Below the pieces are notes generated by a model. The model saw nothing but the letters and a program-made list of their open reading frames with translations, was not told where the DNA came from and did not search any database. Position numbers and translations under genes: made by a program. Shown here piece by piece: positions 7,005-11,661 of a stretch of 11,661 nt of DNA. Numbering within the stretch: the first letter of the stretch is position 1; each line of letters starts with the position of its first letter. Source of the DNA: an uncultured Flavobacteriales bacterium (GTDB taxonomy: Bacteria > Bacteroidota > Bacteroidia > Flavobacteriales_D > Sanyastnellaceae); the NCBI GenBank assembly GCA_937974555.1, contig CALJKR010000026.1, positions 1-11,661 on the forward strand, read 5' to 3'.

Positions 7005-8249
7005 ATGATACTAAACAAGCCAAGGGAAATTGTTGTGGTTTATACCAAGCAATTTCCCTTTGGTTTTAAAGAAGCTTATATTCTCGACGAAATAGATGCA
7101 TTGTCTCAACATTTCGATGCGGTCTATTTTCTTCCTTACGCTGAATTTTCTTTTAACCATTCAGAATTGCGCATTCCAATAAATGACAAGTTTCACTTTC
7201 TTGCATTTGGTGCCAATCCTCCTGCAAGATCATGGAAAGACAAATGCAAAGCCGTTTGTCAGATTATTCCCATTTTGGTGAATGAATGCCTCTTCTCTCG
7301 TCAAAAGAAAGAAGCATTTAAACGACTTAAACAAAATTTTATTCGACTCTATCACTACTCATGGATTGCCGAACAATTGCACGCATGGCGCAACCAACAA
7401 GATGGGCATATTACGCACTACCATTATTGGATGCATGACGGTGTGATGATTGACAAAATGGCTTCGAAAAACGACAGCGATATCCACATCTCCAGGTCAC
7501 ATTCCATTGATTGTTATCATAAAAATTGGCCTTTGCCTGGCTATGCCCCATATGAAATTCAAAAGATTCAATACCTCAATGGAGTGTACAGTGTATCAAA
7601 ACATGGATTAAATCATCTCAAGCATACCTTTCCTCAATTTCAACACAAGTTCCACTACCAACCTTTGGGTATCCCCATCGTTGATGCCCCAGTATCCCAT
7701 TCTCCAAAACCCATCATTTTGACCATCGCCTTCATGGGCAAAGTGAAAAACATGCCCCGAATGATCGAGTTGATGGACGAGTTAAAATTAGAATTTCAAT
7801 GGGTGCACATTGGCTCCGGGGTTCAAAATATTCACGACGAAATCAAATCCCTTTGCTCAGAAAAAAACATTCCATTCACTTCTTTGGGTTATCTCAACAA
7901 GTCTCAGATTTTTGAATATTTAAAAAACAATTCCGTTGCTTTTTTTGCCAACACCAGTATTTGGGAAGGGGTCCCTGTAAGCCTGATGGAAGCTGGTTTA
8001 CACGGCATTCCCATGATTGTGACTGATATTCCCGGAAATAAAGAAATAGTGAACGACAAAAATGGGGTGGTCATTCCTTTAGATGGAGATTTAAAATTTC
8101 AAGCAGAAAAAATTAAAGGCATTTATGCCAATCCTTCCGTTTGGCAGGCGTACGCAAATGAGGCCAAACTAACAATCATTGACCAGTACAACGCGGAAAA
8201 AAATCATCTCAATTTCTTTTCAGAAATCAAGAAACTATCGCTTAAATAA
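7005..8249 (+). CDS. Glycosyltransferase family 4 (GT-B fold)
   Basis: Cytoplasmic or membrane-associated GT-B glycosyltransferase of 414 aa, probably moving a sugar from a nucleotide donor onto a growing surface glycan. The C-terminal Rossmann domain starts near 243 (F-M-G-K-V-K-N). It contains the GT4 E-x7-E donor-binding motif, E321-G-V-P-V-S-L-M-E329, followed by A-G-L-H-G-I-P-M-I-V-T-D. The N-terminal acceptor domain has H-Y-H-Y-W-M-H-D-G and S-R-S-H-S-I-D near its middle, similar to the S-R-A-H-G-Y-D-L-Y region of some capsule and exopolysaccharide transferases. The sugar cannot be told from sequence. The ATG at 7005 lies 9 nt after the gcvP stop and no promoter motif is visible, so read-through from gcvP is likely. 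Its 3' end overlaps the convergent GT2 gene by 15 bp. Confidence 0.88.
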   Translation: MILNKPREIVVVYTKQFPFGFKEAYILDEIDALSQHFDAVYFLPYAEFSFNHSELRIPINDKFHFLAFGANPPARSWKDKCKAVCQIIPILVNECLFSRQKKEAFKRLKQNFIRLYHYSWIAEQLHAWRNQQDGHITHYHYWMHDGVMIDKMASKNDSDIHISRSHSIDCYHKNWPLPGYAPYEIQKIQYLNGVYSVSKHGLNHLKHTFPQFQHKFHYQPLGIPIVDAPVSHSPKPIILTIAFMGKVKNMPRMIELMDELKLEFQWVHIGSGVQNIHDEIKSLCSEKNIPFTSLGYLNKSQIFEYLKNNSVAFFANTSIWEGVPVSLMEAGLHGIPMIVTDIPGNKEIVNDKNGVVIPLDGDLKFQAEKIKGIYANPSVWQAYANEAKLTIIDQYNAEKNHLNFFSEIKKLSLK

Positions 8250-8966
8250 ATTGTACTTGAGGATGCAATAGATGGCCCTAAATCCATCCTTCCAACCAAT
8301 TTTCTTACCTTCTTCATACGTTCGACCATAGTAAGAAATTCCCACTTCGTAGATTCTAATCTTGGGCAATCGAGAAATTTTTGCGGTAACCTCTGGCTCA
8401 AATCCAAAGCGTTTCTCTTGCAACGACAAGGACTGCACAATCTCTCTTCTGAAAACCTTGTAGCAGGTTTCCATATCTGTCAGGTTCAGATTGGTCATCG
8501 CATTAGAAAGGAATGTCAAAAACTTGTTTCCGATCGTGTGCCAGAAAAATAATATACGATGCGGTCTTCCGCCCATGAATCGACTGCCGTAAACGACATC
8601 CGCAAATCCATCATAAATGGGCTTGAGCAATACATTGTATTCATTGGGATCATATTCCAAATCGGCGTCTTGAATAATGACTACTTCTCCGGTAGCCTTG
8701 GAGATTCCTGTATGCAATGCAGCTCCCTTGCCTTGGTTTACTGGATGCTTGAAATATTGAATATTCACATCAGGATTCTGGGATTGATAGCGAACAATGG
8801 CTTCTTCCGTATCGTCTTTGGAACAATCATTTACTATGATGATTTCCTTTTGAATACCATTCATAAGTTGAACAGCTTTGACCTTGTCCAAAATTAAATG
8901 AATCGTTTTGCCCTCATTGTATGCTGGGATAACAATAGACAATTGATGAATAGGATAGATTTCCAT
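8235..8966 (-). CDS. Glycosyltransferase family 2, polyprenyl-phosphate sugar transferase type (DPM1-like)
   Basis: GT-A glycosyltransferase of 243 aa without an obvious membrane helix, like the short DPM1 class that charges a polyprenyl phosphate with a hexose. Motifs in order: S-I-V-I-P-A-Y-N-E-G (10-19), the nucleotide-binding V-N-D (45-47), N-Q-G-K-G-A-A-L (77-84), the metal-binding Q-D-A-D (99-102), Y-G-S-R-F (126-130), D-M-E-T-C-Y-K-V-F and, near the C-terminus, E-E-G-K-K-I-G-W-K-D-G. All conserved catalytic positions appear present. The start is the ATG at 8966. A TTG at 8984 falls inside a TAnnTTTG promoter motif and is rejected. A charged lipid from this enzyme could feed a GT-C transferase such as the nearby GT22; that link is inference. 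The donor and product sugar are unknown. Confidence 0.88.
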   Translation of the reverse strand: MEIYPIHQLSIVIPAYNEGKTIHLILDKVKAVQLMNGIQKEIIIVNDCSKDDTEEAIVRYQSQNPDVNIQYFKHPVNQGKGAALHTGISKATGEVVIIQDADLEYDPNEYNVLLKPIYDGFADVVYGSRFMGGRPHRILFFWHTIGNKFLTFLSNAMTNLNLTDMETCYKVFRREIVQSLSLQEKRFGFEPEVTAKISRLPKIRIYEVGISYYGRTYEEGKKIGWKDGFRAIYCILKYNLFKR

Positions 8967-8981
8967 TTGAATAATAAAGGA

Positions 8982-8989
8982 CAAATATA
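8982..8989 (-). promoter_or_regulatory. Candidate Bacteroidota -7 element for the GT2 gene
   Basis: On the minus strand the sequence is TATATTTG, an exact TAnnTTTG match ending 15 nt before the ATG at 8966. No clear TTTG was found at the -33 distance. The match fixes the start choice because the upstream TTG would lie within the promoter. Confidence 0.45.
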
Positions 8990-8997
8990 AGCAGGAG

Positions 8998-9024
8998 ATT
9001 CGCGATTGTTTTGGATATTCGCGA
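8998..9024. repeat. Direct repeat ATTCGCGA x2 between divergent GT2 and gmhA
   Basis: ATTCGCGA occurs at 8998-9005 and again at 9017-9024, 19 bp start to start (close to two helical turns). Each copy contains the self-complementary TCGCGA. The pair occupies about half of the 59-bp gap between the two divergent start codons, a position suited to an operator. No regulator is known from this sequence. Confidence 0.4.
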
Positions 9025-9025
9025 C

Positions 9026-9598
9026 ATGAGTATAATTCGTGAACACCTTACCCAAGCACATGATCTATTGTCTGTGGTTTTAAAGGATGAGAACTTTTTA
9101 CATTCCGTTGATGCAGCCACCGCGGCCATGATCAACAGCTTAAAAAATCAAGGCGGAATATACTCCTGTGGAAATGGAGGAAGTATGTGCGATGCCATGC
9201 ACTTCGCTGAGGAGTTATCGGGTAGATATCGCAATGATCGACCCGCATATCGTGCCATGAGTATTTCTGATCCCTCCCATATGTCTTGCGTTGGCAATGA
9301 CTACGGATTTGATTTTGTATTCTCCCGATTCATAGAAGGGGTGGGCCGTCCAGGAGATGTTCTTTTGGGTATTACCACCAGTGGAAACTCTAAAAATATT
9401 ATCCTTGCCGCACAAGCTGCTAAGGAAAAAGGCATGACCATCATTGGCTTAACTGGAAAAAATGGTGGACAAATGGCCGAACTCTGCGACATCGAAATTC
9501 GCGTTCCTTGGTTTGAATACGCAGACCGCATTCAGGAAATACACATCAAGGTTATTCACGCCTTGATTGCGGGAATCGAAAAAGGTTTAGAAAAATAA
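9026..9598 (+). CDS. gmhA: Sedoheptulose-7-phosphate isomerase (phosphoheptose isomerase)
   Basis: Converts sedoheptulose 7-phosphate to D-glycero-D-manno-heptose 7-phosphate, the first step of ADP- or GDP-heptose synthesis for LPS core or other surface glycans. The 190-aa product is nearly collinear with E. coli GmhA (192 aa). The SIS-domain motifs S-C-G-N-G-G-S (47-53), C-D-A-M-H-F-A-E-E-L (55-64), S-C-V-G-N-D, T-S-G-N-S and A-D-R-I-Q-E-I-H-I-K-V-I-H are all present. By alignment from memory, His59, Glu63, Gln170 and His178 match the metal and catalytic residues of the E. coli enzyme. The start is the ATG at 9026; a TTG at 9011 lies in the direct-repeat region and is less likely. Adjacency to GT genes fits glycan synthesis. 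No GmhB or HldE homologue is in the window. Confidence 0.96.
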   Translation: MSIIREHLTQAHDLLSVVLKDENFLHSVDAATAAMINSLKNQGGIYSCGNGGSMCDAMHFAEELSGRYRNDRPAYRAMSISDPSHMSCVGNDYGFDFVFSRFIEGVGRPGDVLLGITTSGNSKNIILAAQAAKEKGMTIIGLTGKNGGQMAELCDIEIRVPWFEYADRIQEIHIKVIHALIAGIEKGLEK

Positions 9599-9620
9599 AA
9601 GGGGCGATTGCCCCTTTTTT
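9597..9620. terminator. Bidirectional rho-independent terminator (gmhA / HIT gene)
   Basis: GGGGC (9601-9605), loop GATT, GCCCC (9610-9614), flanked by A4 on the left and T6 on the right, so the stem can extend by A-T pairs and gives a U-tract on either strand. It lies exactly between the convergent stops of gmhA and the HIT-domain gene; the HIT stop codon uses its last T residues. Confidence 0.9.
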
Positions 9621-10005
9621 ATTGATTCATTTTTTCAATCATGTCCTGGTATTCCTCTGGGGTAAACTTCAATCGCTCTTTTTTAAAGTCGATATCTCCC
9701 AGCTCATTCATTGGAACCAAATGTATATGGGCATGTGGCACTTCTAAGCCAATTACAGCCATTCCAACTCGTTTGCACTCAAATACAACCTGCATCCTAT
9801 TTGCCAACTGTTTAGCAAAAAGCATTAGGCCTGCATACTCCTCATCCGATAAACTCCAAAGCTTGTCTTCTTCACGTTTTGGAATAACCAACAAATGACC
9901 TTTGGCTACGGGCAATATATCGAAGAACGCCAAGTAATGCTCGTTTTCTGCTACCTTATAACAAGGGATTTCCCCAGCAACAATTTTAGAAAATATTGAC
10001 GCCAT
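9619..10005 (-). CDS. HIT-family nucleotide hydrolase/transferase (HINT-like)
   Basis: Small cytoplasmic histidine-triad protein of 128 aa. It starts with I-F-x-K-I-V-A-G-E-I-P, the usual N-terminus of bacterial HINT proteins, then D-I-L-P-V-A-K-G-H-L-L-V-I-P-K (29-43). The catalytic triad H-A-H-I-H (91-95) has His93 as the expected nucleophile. Members of the family hydrolyse adenosine phosphoramidates and related nucleotides; the natural substrate here is unknown. The ATG at 10005 lies 2 nt after the greA stop, so the gene is almost certainly the second of a greA-HIT operon. Transcription ends at the shared hairpin downstream. Confidence 0.92.
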   Translation of the reverse strand: MASIFSKIVAGEIPCYKVAENEHYLAFFDILPVAKGHLLVIPKREEDKLWSLSDEEYAGLMLFAKQLANRMQVVFECKRVGMAVIGLEVPHAHIHLVPMNELGDIDFKKERLKFTPEEYQDMIEKMNQ

Positions 10006-10007
10006 CC

Positions 10008-10478
10008 TTATCTGGAGATTTCCAATATTTCAAAATCAATCAATCCTGCAGGTACTTGCACTTGGGCAATGTCTCCAACCTTCTTACCCAACAATCCTTT
10101 GCCAATGGGAGAATCGACACTGATTTTCTTTTCAGCCAAATTGGCCTCGTTTTCAGCTACCAAGGTGTATTCTACTTCAGCATTGTTCTTTTTGTTCTTG
10201 ATTCGCACTTTAGACAAAATGTAAACTTTGGAATTATCTACTTGGGTCTGATCTATCAAACGAGCATTGGCCACCAAGTCCTCCATCTTAGCAATACGTG
10301 CTTCTAACAATCCCTGGGCTTCCTTTGCGGCGTCATATTCCGCATTTTCAGATAGATCCCCCTTGTCTCTTGCCTCTGCGATTTGCTGACTGATTTTAGG
10401 ACGCTCAACGGTCTTCAGTTGATGCAAATCATCCCGAAGTTTCTTTAATCCCTCTGCTGTGTAATATGCTATTGCCAT
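10008..10478 (-). CDS. greA: Transcription elongation factor GreA
   Basis: Binds the secondary channel of RNA polymerase and stimulates cleavage of backtracked RNA. The 156-aa product matches the usual length (E. coli 158). An N-terminal coiled coil (about 8-75) carries the acidic tip G-D-L-S-E-N-A-E-Y, with Asp41 and Glu44 at the same positions as in E. coli, so cleavage-stimulating activity is expected. The C-terminal FKBP-like domain has V-D-S-P-I-G-K-G-L-L-G-K-K-V-G-D (about 120-135). The start is the ATG at 10478, giving M-A-I-A-Y-Y-T. Its upstream gap of 22 nt to the terminator hairpin of the preceding gene is short, and I did not find a TAnnTTTG motif in it. It leads the HIT gene by 2 nt. 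Confidence 0.96.
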   Translation of the reverse strand: MAIAYYTAEGLKKLRDDLHQLKTVERPKISQQIAEARDKGDLSENAEYDAAKEAQGLLEARIAKMEDLVANARLIDQTQVDNSKVYILSKVRIKNKKNNAEVEYTLVAENEANLAEKKISVDSPIGKGLLGKKVGDIAQVQVPAGLIDFEILEISR

Positions 10479-10492
10479 AACTTGAATGTATT

Positions 10493-10524
10493 AGAAAAAA
10501 AAGAAACCCCTTTCGAGGTTTCTT
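10493..10524 (-). terminator. Rho-independent terminator of the PorV/PorQ-family gene
   Basis: An 8-bp perfect stem, AAGAAACC (10501-10508) and GGTTTCTT (10517-10524), with an 8-nt loop (10509-10516). On the minus strand it is followed by a run of eight T residues. It lies 28 nt after the stop of the barrel-protein gene (10553) and just upstream of greA, so it separates the two minus-strand units. Confidence 0.88.
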
Positions 10525-10552
10525 CAACAAATTTAATAAATCTTTGGACGAA

Positions 10553-11587
10553 TTACAACGTCAAATGCAATCCCAAACTGTGCACCCCATTGAATGGGTT
10601 GGTCGTGCGGTAAGAATAATCCAAACCAACGTTTGAACCATTGTTCATTGGGAACTGAATGGAAGCACCAGCAGTAGGACCCGTGAAAACTGTCGTTCTG
10701 CTGTCTTTTGAATTCAATCCGTTTTCCCATTGGTATCCCGCACGGAAAAAGAAACGATCTCTCATATTGAACTCTCCACCCAATCCCCATTGGTCTTTGG
10801 TGAATGAATTTGAGGTGTACTGCGCGTTAGCCGTCAACTTGTTTTCTTCAGAGAAGATAAAATCGTAAGCAAATCCGACATTTACCAAAGATGGCAACTC
10901 ATATTTCTCTGAACGTTGATCAACAGTCAAAGACGCACCGTTGGTTGGAATCGTAGCAGTGATTGACAAACCATCACCTCTGTAGCGCATGGGAGGTCCC
11001 ACATTGCGCAAAGTGATTCCAAATCGAATGTTGTCTTGCTCTCCAGTAACGTAACGAATTCCAGCATCAAAGGAAACCCCTTGAGATTTAACGTTGTAAA
11101 TCGATTCCGAAATCAAACGAACCGTTAAACCACCATAAATGCTATTTGAAAAAGCCTTGGCATAAGAAACACCAATGTTGGTATAATTGGGAGAAAAACT
11201 ACCAATTCCACCCTCTGGCAAATCTTCTTCTGTGATTGCGATGTCACCAAAGTTCATGTTGGTTACAGTCAATCCCAAAACAGAAGACTCACTGAGTCTT
11301 TGTCCAAATCCAAATGCATTCAATTTGATTCCAGTTCCTACCAAATAATTGGTATTGGTGAACAACAACTCCGTCTTATTGACAAATGCCAAACCAGCCA
11401 CGTTGTTGTATGATGCTTCCACTCCATTGATAGAAGCCATTGCTGAGTATCCCATACCCGCAGAACGTGCCCAAGGGTTAATCAACAAGTGACCTGCACC
11501 TGCCGAACCCGCACGATCAGGGTTCCCAGCCAATGCCATAGTCGTTGATAGAACTACAGCAAAAATCGCGATGATATTCTTTTTCAT
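10553..11587 (-). CDS. PorV/PorQ-family outer-membrane beta-barrel protein
   Basis: Exported outer-membrane protein of 344 aa related to the PorV/PorQ (UPF0164, FadL-like barrel) family, whose named members act in the Bacteroidota type IX secretion system. Residues 1-20 form a Sec signal peptide (M-K-K-N, hydrophobic core, A-L-A cleavage site before G-N-P). The mature start carries the family signature L-L-I-N-P-W-A-R-S-A-G-M-G followed by N-N-V-A-G-L-A. The rest alternates amphipathic strands and turns and closes with the barrel-type segment H-S-L-G-L-H-L-T-L. The protein is shorter than typical PorV and its signature differs from both PorV and PorQ as I recall them, so a type IX role is possible but not shown. 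An AAAGAG precedes the ATG. An upstream gene ends 19 nt before it, so cotranscription is likely. Confidence 0.85.
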   Translation of the reverse strand: MKKNIIAIFAVVLSTTMALAGNPDRAGSAGAGHLLINPWARSAGMGYSAMASINGVEASYNNVAGLAFVNKTELLFTNTNYLVGTGIKLNAFGFGQRLSESSVLGLTVTNMNFGDIAITEEDLPEGGIGSFSPNYTNIGVSYAKAFSNSIYGGLTVRLISESIYNVKSQGVSFDAGIRYVTGEQDNIRFGITLRNVGPPMRYRGDGLSITATIPTNGASLTVDQRSEKYELPSLVNVGFAYDFIFSEENKLTANAQYTSNSFTKDQWGLGGEFNMRDRFFFRAGYQWENGLNSKDSRTTVFTGPTAGASIQFPMNNGSNVGLDYSYRTTNPFNGVHSLGLHLTL

Positions 11588-11606
11588 TTCTCTTTCGCTT
11601 TTACAA

Positions 11607-11661
11607 TTAGAAATTATCCAAGTCCACAGGACGCATTACTCCAAACCATTTCAACACTTTC
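11607..11661 (-). CDS. 3' end of an unidentified upstream gene (partial)
   Basis: On the minus strand, 17 sense codons and a TAA (stop at 11609-11607) are visible, reading K-V-L-K-W-F-G-V-M-R-P-V-D-L-D-N-F. The composition is natural for a protein C-terminus and the stop lies 19 nt before the barrel-protein ATG, as expected for an operon. One other frame is also open to the edge (stop at 11616-11614) and reads less naturally. PorV genes often follow porU, but this tail is too short to test that. Confidence 0.5.
   Translation of the reverse strand, partial: KVLKWFGVMRPVDLDNF

Noticed and set aside
8559..8897. Plus-strand open frame of 112 codons within the GT2 gene
   Set aside because: It is antisense to the conserved D-A-D and G-S-R-F regions of the GT2 enzyme, with no similarity to any family I recognise.

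Overview
The window looks like chromosomal DNA from a Bacteroidota bacterium, probably of the Flavobacteriia/Flavobacteriales. The evidence is a PorV/PorQ-type outer-membrane protein, an SbsA-Ig-type surface lipoprotein with the GG-x-KDTTPP start typical of that phylum, three copies of the Bacteroidota -7 promoter motif TAnnTTTG placed just ahead of genes, moderate-to-low GC, and very tight gene packing. No stretch over 300 bases lacks a gene. I saw no rRNA, tRNA, CRISPR array or insertion sequence.

Layout, left to right. (1) 1-461: the 3' part of a TPR protein that enters from outside the window. It meets the next gene stop codon to stop codon. (2) 2512 down to 462, minus strand: a two-gene unit of a free-methionine-(R)-sulfoxide reductase (GAF domain) followed, through an ATGA overlap, by a large Ig-like lipoprotein. 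(3) 2613-4098, plus strand: a polytopic GT22 (ALG9/PIG-B-like) glycosyltransferase gene. It begins with five perfect copies of the heptamer TACAACC directly after the ATG and is frameshifted near its 3' end, where there is a second heptamer tandem, (CTCTACT)2. (4) 4149-6995: full-length gcvP, the glycine-cleavage P-protein. (5) 7005-8249, plus: a GT4 glycosyltransferase, then convergent with 8966-8235, minus: a small soluble GT2 of the polyprenyl-phosphate sugar transferase type. (6) 9026-9598, plus: gmhA (sedoheptulose-7-phosphate isomerase), closed by a bidirectional terminator. (7) 10478 down to 9619, minus: greA followed by a HIT-domain hydrolase, 2 nt apart. (8) 11661 down to 10553, minus: the last codons of an unidentified gene and a PorV/PorQ-family barrel protein, ended by its own terminator upstream of greA.

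The genes suggest surface glycan synthesis (GT22, GT4, GT2, and GmhA for the heptose precursor) interspersed with housekeeping genes (gcvP, greA, HIT). The point most worth a second look is the GT22 gene. Two unrelated heptanucleotide tandem repeats sit where a copy-number change would shift the reading frame, and each of the three frames entering the first repeat carries its own upstream ATG. This resembles a phase-variable (contingency) glycosyltransferase, currently in a state that truncates its C-terminus. Decay of an unneeded gene or a sequencing error at the second site are the alternatives.
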